Positions 9,202 through 18,081 of a stretch of DNA of 64,000 nucleotides are shown in pieces (the first letter of the stretch is position 1; each line of letters begins with the position of its first letter). The translations under genes were made by a program, and so were the position numbers. The notes below the pieces were generated by a model that saw only the letters and a program-made list of their open reading frames with translations, did no database searches and was not told the DNA's origin. Source of the DNA: JBCAXA01 sp038749025 (lineage in GTDB: Bacteria; Pseudomonadota; Gammaproteobacteria; Steroidobacterales; Woeseiaceae); NCBI GenBank assembly GCA_038749025.1, contig JBCDIL010000005.1:62001-126000 (forward strand), read 5' to 3'.

Positions 9202-9678
9202 TTATTGGGCGATTAGAAAAATACCCTCGATCTCAACCGGTTGGTTGGCGACCAATCCACCGACGCCGACAGACGATCGACCGTGGCAACCGACATCGGC
9301 TCCGAAGACCTCGAAAAACAGGTCTGAGGCGCCGTCCAACACTTTGTTGTGCGTCTCGAAGTCGGGTACGGCGTTAATCATGCCGAGAATCTTCACGACA
9401 CGGGCAACGCGGTCGAGATCGACAATGTGGTGCTTGATCGTTGCCAGCATTTTCAGCGCCAGCGCACGGGCCGTGCGGTAGCCTTCCGCTTGGGAGACGT
9501 CGGCACCCAACTTCCCACGCCGCATAACCGTTTCGTCTTCGAGCAACGCCGCACCGTGACCGCTGAGGTACAGCATGTCTTTTACGACGACGCCGCTGGT
9601 GCGGTTGGCACTCGGCAACACCAGCGGGGCCGGCAACTCGAGTCCAAGCTCCGTCAGACGCTGTTCGATTTGACTCAT
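9202..9678 (-). CDS. RidA/YjgF family protein
   Basis: A 158-aa protein of the RidA (YjgF/YER057c) superfamily with an N-terminal extension. The family core is present: DMLYLSGHGA, the ALALKMLATIKHHI helix, DLDRVARVVKILGMINAVPDF, and the C-terminal EIEGIFLIA strand. Many members deaminate reactive enamines or imines; others have different hydrolase roles. The canonical Arg of RidA deaminases is not obvious in the usual strand (GCHGRSSVGVGGL holds one candidate), so the activity is uncertain. It sits 16 nt downstream of the sulfatase on the same strand and is probably co-transcribed. Confidence 0.82.
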   Translation of the reverse strand: MSQIEQRLTELGLELPAPLVLPSANRTSGVVVKDMLYLSGHGAALLEDETVMRRGKLGADVSQAEGYRTARALALKMLATIKHHIVDLDRVARVVKILGMINAVPDFETHNKVLDGASDLFFEVFGADVGCHGRSSVGVGGLVANQPVEIEGIFLIAQ

Positions 9679-9694
9679 AACAGGACCTCTATGG

Positions 9695-11947
9695 TTATGC
9701 TTGCCGCGACGCGCCAGCGGCGTCCAAATCTAACGTGACAACGACACGCGTTAGGCCATCACCGATGACAAACGGCGGCTCGTAAGCGCGGCTGATCGGC
9801 GCATGGCGGTTTTCGCCGCAACGAAGACCCGAGTTGGGTGCGTACAACTGCCACAATTTAGGGAGCGCTAATTCGCCGATGACATTGTCGCCGTCGAGCA
9901 TTGTTATCGCGGCGCTACTATCGCCGGTCGGCTCGACCTTAAGTCCAACCGTTCTTGATCCCGAGCCGATCGGGCGGGTAGACCTGAGACTCACGTGCTC
10001 ACTTCGCGTATAGACGTAGTAAAAGTGCAAGTAGCCGTCTTGGACAAACAACTCGTACCCGGCACCGCTGTCGCCAGACGCGAGGATAACGCCGTTCGCC
10101 GTACCATCGGTAAACTCTAGATCAGCCAAGACGCGGCTCGGGTACGAGAAAATATCAGGTGCACTGAGACGGTCTAGCCGTGTCATGCCCGGAAAAAACA
10201 CGTACCGCGGTCGCTGCGGCGGAACCGCTTCTTGGTAAAGACGCTGCAAGTCGTCGTCCATAGGCAGAACTTGATCCTCATGGGCTTTCTCGTGCCACAG
10301 ATTGATCAACGACTGCAATCGATCCGGATGGGTATCAGCAAGGTTATCGATCTCGGAGAAGTCGGTTGACGTGCGATAAAGCTCCCAAACATCGTCTTCG
10401 AAGGGCTCACCGGCCTGGTGACGCGCGACTGCCTTCCACCCGTCAGCCCAAACGGCACGATCGCCCGACGTTTCAAAGTACTGAACTTCTTTCTTTGTCG
10501 GCGCATCGTGGTGGTCAAACGTATGCGCGAAGCTCACGCCGTGCAGAGGCAGGACGGGCTTGTCATCGATAGAGGACTCAGCGGGCATGTTTAGCAATTC
10601 GAGAACGCTCGGCACAATATCGATGGCATGCGTGTATTGCTCGTTGATTTGGCCTTGCGGTAAGCCGGCGGCTGGCCAGCTCACGACCAACGGTGATCGC
10701 GTGCCACCCCCGTAGGTATCGCCCTTGTACCACTTTAATGGCGTGTTGCTCGCCTGCGACCAACCGCTCCCATACATTCCGTACGACCGGTCGGTCCCCA
10801 GCGCCTCGATGTTCTCTAGCAGCTCGCGCCGCGTCTCGCGCTCATAATATGAGATACGACGCACATCCATGATCGCTTCCAGACCGCCGCCGCCCGGGGC
10901 GGCACCGTTGTCCGACATAACGATGCAGATCGTGTCATCGAATTCCTGTTCGCTTTTTAGGAAGTCGACAAAGCGTTGTACCTGCGCATCGGTGTGCTCC
11001 AAGAACGCCGCGTAGACCTCCTGGCCGCGTTCTGCGATACGTCGCTGATCGCTGCTAAGGTCTTGCCAAGCGGGGAGTCCGGGATTACGCGGCGCCAAAA
11101 GCGCGTGCTCGGGCACAACCCCCATCGCCCGCTGTGCGGCAAAGCGCTCATCGCGGACCGCATCCCACCCTTTCGCGTAACGCCCTTGGTGACGACGGAT
11201 ATCGTCGGCCGGCGCGTGTAGCGGGAAGTGGCAAGCACCGAAGGCGAGGTACAGAAAGAACGGCTTCTCGGGCGTCGCCGCCAAGTGATCTTTGACGTAG
11301 TGAATCGACCGTGACACGAGATCGGCACTAAGGTGGTAATCGTCGGTCTTGTCCGGGTAGGCGGCGACCGTGTTTTCGAACATCTCCGGATGCCAATGAT
11401 CCATGGCATTGCCGTGAAAGCCGTACCAGCGATCGAAACCTCGACCGACCGGCCAATGCGTGTACGGTCCGCTGCCGTTTTGGTCGTCGAGCGCTGACAA
11501 ATGCCATTTCCCGGTGGCGAGCGTCGTATAACCCGCAGGCTTTAGCCGTTCCGCCAGCGTCGCCGCATCCTGACGAATCCAGCCGCGGTAAGCCGGGTGA
11601 TCGCGGCCCCATTCCGCGATATTGCCAACGCCGACGGAATGCGCGTTGCGGCCGGTTAGCAAGCAGGCTCTTGTCGGCGCGCACAACGCCGTGACGTGGA
11701 AGTTCTGAAAGCGAACGCCTTGGTCGGCCAGCCCATCGATTGCCGGTGTGTGCAGCTCCGAGCCGTAGCAACCCAAATCCGAGAACCCGATATCGTCCAA
11801 GACAATGACAACAACGTTCGGTTGGCGAATACCGTCCCGGGGTCGCCACGCCGCGGTCGTAGTGGCGGCTGCCGTCGACGTGGCGCTAGCGGCAAGGCTT
11901 GCGGCAGCGGCCGCCGCGGGTAGCTGTAAGAATTCGCGTCGTCTCAT
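9695..11947 (-). CDS. Tat-exported arylsulfatase-type sulfatase
   Basis: Type I sulfatase, 750 aa. It begins with a twin-arginine-like signal (MRRREFLQLP plus a long Ala-rich stretch). The metal-binding DD pair is at 51-52 (VLDDIGFSDLGCYG). The catalytic Cys89 lies in CAPTRACLLTGR, the C-x-P-x-R signature whose Cys becomes formylglycine. Another metal/active-site block is ATGKWHL. A C-terminal region of about 150 aa (from about 600) lies beyond the catalytic domain and may be a small beta domain. The formylglycine-generating enzyme at 18184 can supply the modification. Substrate unknown; a sulfated polysaccharide or sulfated phenolic are both possible. Confidence 0.92.
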   Translation of the reverse strand: MRRREFLQLPAAAAAASLAASATSTAAATTTAAWRPRDGIRQPNVVVIVLDDIGFSDLGCYGSELHTPAIDGLADQGVRFQNFHVTALCAPTRACLLTGRNAHSVGVGNIAEWGRDHPAYRGWIRQDAATLAERLKPAGYTTLATGKWHLSALDDQNGSGPYTHWPVGRGFDRWYGFHGNAMDHWHPEMFENTVAAYPDKTDDYHLSADLVSRSIHYVKDHLAATPEKPFFLYLAFGACHFPLHAPADDIRRHQGRYAKGWDAVRDERFAAQRAMGVVPEHALLAPRNPGLPAWQDLSSDQRRIAERGQEVYAAFLEHTDAQVQRFVDFLKSEQEFDDTICIVMSDNGAAPGGGGLEAIMDVRRISYYERETRRELLENIEALGTDRSYGMYGSGWSQASNTPLKWYKGDTYGGGTRSPLVVSWPAAGLPQGQINEQYTHAIDIVPSVLELLNMPAESSIDDKPVLPLHGVSFAHTFDHHDAPTKKEVQYFETSGDRAVWADGWKAVARHQAGEPFEDDVWELYRTSTDFSEIDNLADTHPDRLQSLINLWHEKAHEDQVLPMDDDLQRLYQEAVPPQRPRYVFFPGMTRLDRLSAPDIFSYPSRVLADLEFTDGTANGVILASGDSGAGYELFVQDGYLHFYYVYTRSEHVSLRSTRPIGSGSRTVGLKVEPTGDSSAAITMLDGDNVIGELALPKLWQLYAPNSGLRCGENRHAPISRAYEPPFVIGDGLTRVVVTLDLDAAGASRQA

Positions 11948-11990
11948 ATCGCTCGTGTCCTAGTTGTCGCGACAGCGTTTTGCAATAAAG

Positions 11991-12013
11991 AAAGGGGGCA
12001 TAAAGCCCCCTTT
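11991..12013 (-). terminator. Hairpin terminator downstream of the TonB receptor gene
   Basis: Perfect 9-bp stem AAAGGGGGC / GCCCCCTTT with a 5-nt loop, followed on the minus strand by CTTTATT. It separates the receptor gene from the sulfatase. Confidence 0.7.
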
Positions 12014-12054
12014 CAAACTCCCGTCTGGTTGACGAGTCTCGAGCAAAGGATGCT

Positions 12055-14466
12055 CTACTCGAAGTTCACTCGGAAACGGACACCCCAATTGCGCGGGAAC
12101 AGGTAGCCTGTTTGCACGTTGTCGGAGCTGCCGTTGTTGCCGCGGGCGAGTACCGCTTCGTCTTCGATGTTCTCAACGAACGCGACCAACGAGTATCTCT
12201 CGTCCGCCGAGAACCAAGTCAGCCGCAAGTCGGTCTTGCCGAAGCTGTCCTGGTCATGGTTCGGGTCGACACCCCAGAGGTTCGAGGTGTTATAGCCGTC
12301 GCTGTTGAAGTGCTGCAGCGAAGGCGTGAGCGTACCGTTCTCACCGAGATCCATGTCGTACGACGCCGTAAACGTAAACGTGTAGTCAGGCGACCACGGC
12401 GTGGTTTCGCCGTTGACATCGATGAAGCCGTCCGACGCAACCCCATTGAGGAGCTGGTACGGATACTGCTGACCAAACGCACCGTATTCGGAATCGAGCA
12501 ATGTCAGGTTGAAGCCGAGTTGCAGCTCGTCTACTGGAACCCAGACCGATTCGATCTCGATACCTTGCGCATCGATCTGACCGCCGTTTTCGGTACGCGT
12601 TAACGTGCCGCCCACTGGCGTGATTGACTGGAACTGCGCCACAAGGTTCGTGTACTCGGTGCGGTGCGCTGCCGCGTTAAACAGCAGTCGACCGTCGGCG
12701 AGCGTACTCTTGATACCGACCTCGATAATCTCTGATTCCTGCTGATCGGTAAACGTGGCATTCGCCGGGTTACTCGCGCCCGACAAGAAGCCGGTACCGG
12801 CAGTCAAGTACAGCATGATTGATTCGGTAGCATCGTACTCAAGACCGAAGCGCCAATCGGTGCTGTCCCAAGAATCCGAACCTACCAGAGTCCCGGGTGC
12901 ACCGAGGTCATAGGCGAAAACGCCGCCCGGACTAGACGGCACTGGGCTCGGCGAAGAACCGCCAGCTAGCAGAACGGTGACAGGCGCACCGCCTGCCGTG
13001 AAGTTGCTGCCGCCGCGCGTGTCTTTGCTCTCGTCGCTGTAGCGAAGTCCGACGGTCATCCGCAACTCATCGCTGAACGAGTACTCGCCTTGGGTGTAAA
13101 TACCGAGTGCTTCGGTCTCCGTCAGACCGATGTCACCAAAGAAGCCGCCCATCGACGTTGCTGGGCCGGCGATTGGTGTACCGGTGAGGATCGTGAAGTT
13201 CGCACCACCCGGGCCGACGACCGTCGGACGGTTAGCGATCTCGGCCGTGTGGTCGAAGATCCAAAACGCAAAGGTCGACTCTTCATCCGCGTAGTAGATA
13301 CCACTGGTAATCTGGAACGGACCGTCAAAGTTCGACGTGAACTGAATCTCTTGCGAGATTTGGTCGGCCGCTTCGTCGAAACCGCCGCGCGTGTGCGGCG
13401 ACGAGCTGTAATCGAAGTCGAACCCAATGTCGTTAGTGAAGTCCGTGTACGCCGTGATCGACTTGATTGAGAAGGCGTCAAAGTCCCAGTTGACCTCGAG
13501 TGTCGCGTTGAAGTCGCTAAGGTCCATGTCAGGAACGAAGTCTTGCGAAGCATCCCACGGACCGAGCTGGTTAAGCGGCGTAGCGCCGCCAGAACCTGGA
13601 CTCGGCTCGACGCAATCGAGGTTGGCACCTAGACCATCGGTAATCCCCTGCGCATCGACCCGACGGCAGACGTTTTTGTAACCGAATAAGCCGGCTGACG
13701 TACCGCTCTCTTCAACGTTGGTAATACGCAGCAGCGCATTGACGTCTTCGGAGACTTCCCAATAAGCGCTGACACGCAAGCCAAGATCATCCGGGGCGCC
13801 CATGTTGGGCCCCGCGTTATTTTCGATCCAGCCGTCACTGGTCTCATACAGGCCGGCGATACGAACCGCGAACGTGTCGGACAGCGGCAGGTTGTAGTAA
13901 CCCTCGGCACGAACGGCACTGAACTCACCGAAACCGAGATCGACCGACCCGCTCGTACCGTCAAGATCCGGCGCGTTCGTGTATAGGTTCAAGGCGCCAG
14001 CAAACGTGTTGCGGCCGTACAAAGTGCCCTGAGGACCTTTCAGAAACTCAACTCGCCCAACATCGAAAAACGAGCGCGCTTGTTGTGAGGCCCGCGGCTT
14101 GTAGACGCCGTCCACGTAAGCGCCAACGATCGACGAGTTGTCGCGGAACGTATTCGTCGAGTTAGCGCCGCGAACGTTGAATTTCACGTCATTGCCGGCG
14201 TAGGCATAGTTCACGCCCGGTACGACCAGCTCGAGTCGCGAGACATCAATAATGCCGCGCTCCGCCAAACCGCGCTCGTCGAAGGCGGTAACGGATGAGC
14301 CGACGTCCTGCAAACTCTCGGAACGACGCTCAGCGGTCACCAAAATTTCTTCGATAAACGAGCCCGACGAATCCGAATCCGACTGTGCCTGACTTGTTAA
14401 TGGCAGACACAGACCCAACGCAGCGCCAACCAAGACACTCCGTGAAACTGCAGTTTGTTTCTTCAC
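12055..14466 (-). CDS. TonB-dependent receptor
   Basis: Outer-membrane receptor, 803 aa. The GTG at 14466 is preferred over an ATG 21 nt upstream because GGGGAG lies 9 nt before it and the protein then starts MKKQTAVSRS with a standard signal peptide ending TSQAQ. A TonB-box-like EEILVTAERR is followed by the plug (SLQDVGSSVTAFDERGL, KGPQGTLYGRNTFAGALNLYT) and a long barrel ending in FRVNFE. It lacks an STN domain, so it is not coupled to a FecR. It precedes the sulfatase with a terminator between them, so uptake of a sulfated glycan or other bulky substrate is possible but unproven. Confidence 0.92.
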   Translation of the reverse strand: MKKQTAVSRSVLVGAALGLCLPLTSQAQSDSDSSGSFIEEILVTAERRSESLQDVGSSVTAFDERGLAERGIIDVSRLELVVPGVNYAYAGNDVKFNVRGANSTNTFRDNSSIVGAYVDGVYKPRASQQARSFFDVGRVEFLKGPQGTLYGRNTFAGALNLYTNAPDLDGTSGSVDLGFGEFSAVRAEGYYNLPLSDTFAVRIAGLYETSDGWIENNAGPNMGAPDDLGLRVSAYWEVSEDVNALLRITNVEESGTSAGLFGYKNVCRRVDAQGITDGLGANLDCVEPSPGSGGATPLNQLGPWDASQDFVPDMDLSDFNATLEVNWDFDAFSIKSITAYTDFTNDIGFDFDYSSSPHTRGGFDEAADQISQEIQFTSNFDGPFQITSGIYYADEESTFAFWIFDHTAEIANRPTVVGPGGANFTILTGTPIAGPATSMGGFFGDIGLTETEALGIYTQGEYSFSDELRMTVGLRYSDESKDTRGGSNFTAGGAPVTVLLAGGSSPSPVPSSPGGVFAYDLGAPGTLVGSDSWDSTDWRFGLEYDATESIMLYLTAGTGFLSGASNPANATFTDQQESEIIEVGIKSTLADGRLLFNAAAHRTEYTNLVAQFQSITPVGGTLTRTENGGQIDAQGIEIESVWVPVDELQLGFNLTLLDSEYGAFGQQYPYQLLNGVASDGFIDVNGETTPWSPDYTFTFTASYDMDLGENGTLTPSLQHFNSDGYNTSNLWGVDPNHDQDSFGKTDLRLTWFSADERYSLVAFVENIEDEAVLARGNNGSSDNVQTGYLFPRNWGVRFRVNFE

Positions 14467-14808
14467 GATAGTTTTCTCCCCCAGCACGAAGAACTGTTAC
14501 GACTTATTCGCGATAGCGGCATCCACACTCTGACGCCGCCCGCGAACGGTTTTTTTCGTATCGCAATCGAAAATTGCATACGAATGCACAGTTGTCAATA
14601 CATATTTATTGGCGCTGCAACAACCGGTGCGTTTTTCGGGGCAAAGCGATCGAAACTACCCGCAGGCGGTTTCAAACCTACGCAGGTTAGTGACGTTGCC
14701 ACACACAGCTGACTGGCCGAATCAAGGTAATCAATGGCCGCATTTTGGTCTCAGAGTGTGGGCGACGTATGATGATGAAGGTCGATGACGTTGAGGCAAT
14801 GGGGGGGC
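14467..14808. promoter_or_regulatory. 342-nt divergent region upstream of the receptor
   Basis: On the minus strand a perfect -35-like TTGACA (plus coordinates 14593-14598) lies about 130 nt before the receptor start. No good -10 lies at 17 nt; the closest is a poor AATTTT. Just downstream is a small palindrome TGCAT-acga-ATGCA (plus 14575-14588), placed where a repressor would block transcription. Nothing else is recognisable. Confidence 0.4.
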
Positions 14809-15099
14809 ATGCCAACATACGCTGTGCACATTAAAGTCGCGGGTCCCTTCCGCGATACCGCTGACGGTAAGCTGTTTACCGGCGCTTATAGCCACCGGTT
14901 CGTGAAAGCCGTCGATGCCGACGGTGCTCAACAACGAGCGGTCGGCGAGTTGTTGAAAGAACCGCAATTCGCTCAGCTCCGACCGCTGGATGGTATCGGC
15001 TCTCCACTGACCGAGATCGACAGTGTGCGTCAGGTGCCGTGGTACGAAGGTCTGTTCGGCGGCGGTGCGGCAATCGTTTTGTGCCGCGATGCGTCTTAG
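14809..15099 (+). CDS. Small hypothetical protein
   Basis: A 96-aa protein I do not recognise. It begins MPTYAVHIKVAGPFRD, is soluble, and has no signal peptide, membrane segment or cysteine pair. The ATG at 14809 follows a run of seven G, which may act as a ribosome-binding site. An alternative start at 14785 adds eight residues. It faces the SLC4-type transporter gene across a strong bidirectional hairpin. Codon use looks like the neighbours', so it is probably real. Confidence 0.55.
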   Translation: MPTYAVHIKVAGPFRDTADGKLFTGAYSHRFVKAVDADGAQQRAVGELLKEPQFAQLRPLDGIGSPLTEIDSVRQVPWYEGLFGGGAAIVLCRDAS

Positions 15100-15142
15100 C
15101 AGCGCTCCGCCGCTGTCGAAGCGCCGCCGTTAAGAAAACCAA

Positions 15143-15168
15143 GACGGTGCCGAGACCCCGGCACCGTC
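15143..15168. terminator. Bidirectional hairpin terminator
   Basis: A 10-bp stem GACGGTGCCG / CGGCACCGTC with a short C-rich loop. It is followed by GATTTT on the plus strand and CTTGGTTTTCTT on the minus strand. It sits between the convergent ends of the small hypothetical gene and the transporter gene. Confidence 0.8.
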
Positions 15169-15181
15169 GATTTTCAAACGC

Positions 15182-16807
15182 TTAGGGTCCTAGCCGGCCA
15201 CCACCGGTTTCTTCAAACACCTCGGCGTCTTCTTCTTCATCCAGCGCTTTGAGGTGCTCACGATCAAAGAACTTCGGTAGTGCGCGACGAATCGGCACCA
15301 GCATTGCAATCAATACCGGGAACAACAGGCCAAGCGCACTGGACTTCAAAGCCCACAAAGCGGCAAGGCAAGCGACTTGGATAGCCGTGAACTTGTGCAC
15401 GACCGCCATCGGGACCTTGCCCATGAAATGGTGCGATGTCGGATAGAGTCGCGGATCCATCGCCCACATACGCACCCGCTCAAAAAACTCGTTGCCGGCG
15501 AGTGTTGCGAAGCCCATGAACAAGAACAGGCCGAACAGCACCGACATCGGGATTTGCGCCACCAATGGAAGGAACAGCAACGATGCGCCGATGAGGGCGT
15601 GCACGAGAAACGGCGACATTCGGTTCTCGCGAACGGATACGATTTCTTCCCGTACTGATCCACCTTCCTCAACAACGCGGTGACTAGCGAGACTGCGAAC
15701 GTGGTTCAGCGAATGAACCGTCGCCGCAACAATCCAAGGTAGCCCGAAAATCGAGCCGACCAAGACGATGAGACCCACAATAAAGAGATCGAGGTGGTAG
15801 CCGCTGCCCTTTTTGAGCTTGTGATGCTTTGCGTTGACCAAACGAGTCGTGATGTTTTGGTCGAGGAACAGCAAAACAACCGCCAGAACCGCGGGAACGA
15901 TACTCGCGAACACGATCCACGTCGGGACCGAGAACATATCCACCAGCCACGGCCGACCGGTCGTCGTGCCGAACGTCTCCGGGACGTCCGCATGGTTGCG
16001 CGGAACCTCGTTCATCATGATCGCGACAACCGTCATTAACACGATCGAAATCGCAGGCCCAAAGTCAGCGAGAAAGTCCCGGACCCACCAGCGCAGGTAC
16101 GATGAATTACGGAACCACTGCAACGTCCGCGCGACGACGAACGTACCGATCGCGAGAACGAGTCCCAGCAAAGCTGCGTCGTATGGCGTGTCGGCATCAG
16201 TGAAACCGGCTGAAATGTCGGTGACGGCTTCGACAATGAATATGACGGCGATCAGTGCCGCGAAGATCTCGTCGGTGAATCGAGTGAAAAACCGCATTAG
16301 CGCACTGGCGTCGAGAACGGCCAGCAGCATCAGCAAAACGCCAGACCAGACACCGACCCAGGCATAAACCGGTAAAAATTCCAAACCGAGGTCGACCGAG
16401 GTGGTGTACAGCAACGCTGTAAAAATCACGATAGGCCCAGTGCCGCCCAAGATGGTCAGTGGCTGACCTGAAAACAAGGCAAACGCCATACCGCCAATTG
16501 CCGTCGCGATCATCATCTCGGTGGTGCCAATCTGACCATCGGTCAAAAAGCCGGTTAAGGCGCCGAACGCGATAGCATTCGCAAGACAGGCGAAATACAA
16601 GAACAACGTTGAGCCAATAACCTTGGTATGTAGGCCTTGACTAAAGTCGTTTGCGTACCACGGCAGCCGCCGCTTCAAATCGTCGATTAAGCCACCGGCG
16701 AAGCGCCCGGTGTAGCGCAACCCATCGTCGAGCTTCGCCGAAGCCCCCGAATTCCCATCGATCAAACCGGCGTTATCGCCGGTCGCCGCATCGCTGCCTT
16801 GTGCCAT
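15182..16807 (-). CDS. SLC4-type bicarbonate (HCO3-) transporter family protein
   Basis: Polytopic inner-membrane protein, 541 aa, clearly of the HCO3-/anion-exchanger family. Signatures include the TM3-like block FALFSGQPLTILGGTGPI, the FFTRFTDEIFAALIAVIF block, GLPWIVAATVHSLNHV, and the C-terminal run from DPRLYPTSHHFMGKVP through HKFTAIQVACLAALWALKS and FPVLIAMLVPIRRALP to LKALDEEED. It lacks the large cytoplasmic N-domain of animal members. The likely role is bicarbonate or other anion transport, coupling unknown. A winged-helix regulator and an iota-class-carbonic-anhydrase-like gene are transcribed divergently 257 nt away, which strongly suggests inorganic-carbon handling. The minus-strand leader contains three consecutive hairpins. 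Confidence 0.93.
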   Translation of the reverse strand: MAQGSDAATGDNAGLIDGNSGASAKLDDGLRYTGRFAGGLIDDLKRRLPWYANDFSQGLHTKVIGSTLFLYFACLANAIAFGALTGFLTDGQIGTTEMMIATAIGGMAFALFSGQPLTILGGTGPIVIFTALLYTTSVDLGLEFLPVYAWVGVWSGVLLMLLAVLDASALMRFFTRFTDEIFAALIAVIFIVEAVTDISAGFTDADTPYDAALLGLVLAIGTFVVARTLQWFRNSSYLRWWVRDFLADFGPAISIVLMTVVAIMMNEVPRNHADVPETFGTTTGRPWLVDMFSVPTWIVFASIVPAVLAVVLLFLDQNITTRLVNAKHHKLKKGSGYHLDLFIVGLIVLVGSIFGLPWIVAATVHSLNHVRSLASHRVVEEGGSVREEIVSVRENRMSPFLVHALIGASLLFLPLVAQIPMSVLFGLFLFMGFATLAGNEFFERVRMWAMDPRLYPTSHHFMGKVPMAVVHKFTAIQVACLAALWALKSSALGLLFPVLIAMLVPIRRALPKFFDREHLKALDEEEDAEVFEETGGGRLGP

Positions 16808-16826
16808 TCGTTAGTGCCCTCTATGC

Positions 16827-16905
16827 GTCGCGGCGGAATACCGCGACGAAGCTGTACCTACAAAACTGAAACCGTGGGGAGCCCCCACAGATTCGGCTTT
16901 GCCGA
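16827..16905 (-). promoter_or_regulatory. Three consecutive hairpins in the transporter leader
   Basis: GTCGCGG/CCGCGAC (16827-16847, 7-bp stem), GTGGGG/CCCCAC (16874-16888, 6 bp, 3-nt loop) and TCGGC/GCCGA (16893-16905, 5 bp) lie in tandem within 100 nt upstream of the transporter start. They could structure the mRNA leader. No known riboswitch is recognised. Confidence 0.35.
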
Positions 16906-17014
16906 CTGACGAAGGTGCGCGCCGTTTACATAAAAAGGCGGTCGCGACACTGACGCCAGCCAGGCGGTCGAAGGGTGGGCTCAACCATGACTGCTAATAC
17001 ATGACTTTGTATTC

Positions 17015-17026
17015 ATGTTATAACAT
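17015..17026. promoter_or_regulatory. Perfect 12-bp palindrome, candidate operator of the divergent pair
   Basis: ATGTTATAACAT is perfectly self-complementary and is flanked by two direct copies of TGACTTT (17002-17008 and 17030-17036). It overlaps a possible -10 (TATAAC) about 40 nt before the winged-helix gene. The simplest reading is an autoregulatory operator that may also control the transporter. Confidence 0.45.
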
Positions 17027-17064
17027 TCGTGACTTTAATAGACAACACATGCTAGGCTAAATCG

Positions 17065-17379
17065 ATGCAGTCAAGCTGGACTTTCCTGACAAATCACGCC
17101 CACGTGCTGTTAAGCCTCGCATCGAACCCGAATGCGACGCTGCGCGAAGTGGCGGATCGAGTCGGAATCACCGAGCGTGCTGCACATCGCATTGTTAGTG
17201 ATTTGGAGAACGAGGGAGCCTTGACGCGAACGCGTTCTGGACGTCGTAACCATTACGAAATACGTCGCGATTTCCCGCTTCGACATCCGATCGAGAAACA
17301 CTGCTCGGTCGATCAGCTCGTCGCCATGGTCGCCCTAGACGAAGAGCCATCCGAGTCGCACTCGGCAGCCAACGACTGA
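17065..17379 (+). CDS. Winged helix-turn-helix transcriptional regulator (MarR/ArsR-like)
   Basis: A 104-aa DNA-binding protein made almost entirely of a winged helix: NHAHVLLSLASNPNATLREVAD, the recognition helix ITERAAHRIVSDLENEGAL, then the wing TRTRSGRRNHYEIRRDFPL. There is no ligand domain and no metal-binding Cys, so it either senses through dimer contacts or acts as a simple repressor. It is divergent from the SLC4-type transporter gene and 105 nt upstream of the carbonic-anhydrase-like gene, so it probably controls both. A perfect palindrome lies just upstream of its own start. Confidence 0.87.
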   Translation: MQSSWTFLTNHAHVLLSLASNPNATLREVADRVGITERAAHRIVSDLENEGALTRTRSGRRNHYEIRRDFPLRHPIEKHCSVDQLVAMVALDEEPSESHSAAND

Positions 17380-17484
17380 ACGTTCCTGCCGCTTAACGGT
17401 CCGGAGTTACCAACACACGACTTTCGCCTGGACGACGATTCGTCCGGACGCTCGACAACGACACATAAACTGACGGAGATCTAA

Positions 17485-17985
17485 ATGACCAGCGCAGCTG
17501 AAGTTATTAACACCGACATCACCGAACAAGAACTGGCACAAGCTCGCCAAATCTGGGGCGACGCGCTCGTTGCTGTCTCGAAAGCCTACGAAGACGGCGG
17601 CATCGATGCAGCACGAGAAGTGGCCAATGGCGCACTAGACGCCGCTTATGCCTACAACATGGGCCCAGTGCTGTTCAAGCCGACTCTGGCAAGCGGCGAG
17701 AAAACGTTCCGCCCGACCCGCGACGGCGCACTGGCCTACTTCGTGGGCCACAGCGATGACTACCCGCTTGACGGCGGTTTCGGCTTGAAAGGCTGGCGCA
17801 CGGTTGTGTCAGAGACATCGGCCAGCTTCATCCAAGGTGACGTTGCAATGTGGATGGGTTGGGTGACGTTTACTGACAAAGACGGCAACGTCACGAAAGT
17901 CGACAAGAGTTGGGGCTACAAAAAAGATGCGGAAGGAACGCTGCGCATCGTCTTGCACCATTCATCGTTGCCTTACCAGCCCTAA
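17485..17985 (+). CDS. Iota-class carbonic anhydrase-like protein (CaMKII-association/NTF2-like fold, COG4337 type)
   Basis: A 166-aa soluble protein without signal peptide. The fold signature is the NTF2-like/CaMKII-association pattern with the C-terminal motif LHHSSLPY (157-164). The family is sometimes misnamed phosphoribosyl-AMP cyclohydrolase. Thr67 (FKPT), Tyr85 (LAYF) and Ser160 (HHSS) are spaced 18 and 75 residues apart. From memory these are the spacings of the Thr/Tyr/Ser active site in the cyanobacterial iota-class enzyme, which works without metal. If so, it would interconvert CO2 and bicarbonate in the cytoplasm. The neighbouring SLC4-type transporter fits that role. A generic SnoaL-like protein of other function is the alternative. 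A strong terminator follows. Confidence 0.75.
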   Translation: MTSAAEVINTDITEQELAQARQIWGDALVAVSKAYEDGGIDAAREVANGALDAAYAYNMGPVLFKPTLASGEKTFRPTRDGALAYFVGHSDDYPLDGGFGLKGWRTVVSETSASFIQGDVAMWMGWVTFTDKDGNVTKVDKSWGYKKDAEGTLRIVLHHSSLPYQP

Positions 17986-18050
17986 AAACGATGGCGTTCG
18001 CACGTATCGGCTGAAGCCCGTGCGACGACATAGCGTGAACCGAGTACCCA

Positions 18051-18081
18051 AAAAAAGGGCCCCATTGCGGGCCCTTTTTTT
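18051..18081 (+). terminator. Rho-independent terminator
   Basis: Stem GGGCCC / GGGCCC with a 6-nt loop between a run of six or more A and a run of seven T. It closes the regulator plus carbonic-anhydrase-like transcription unit. Confidence 0.9.
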
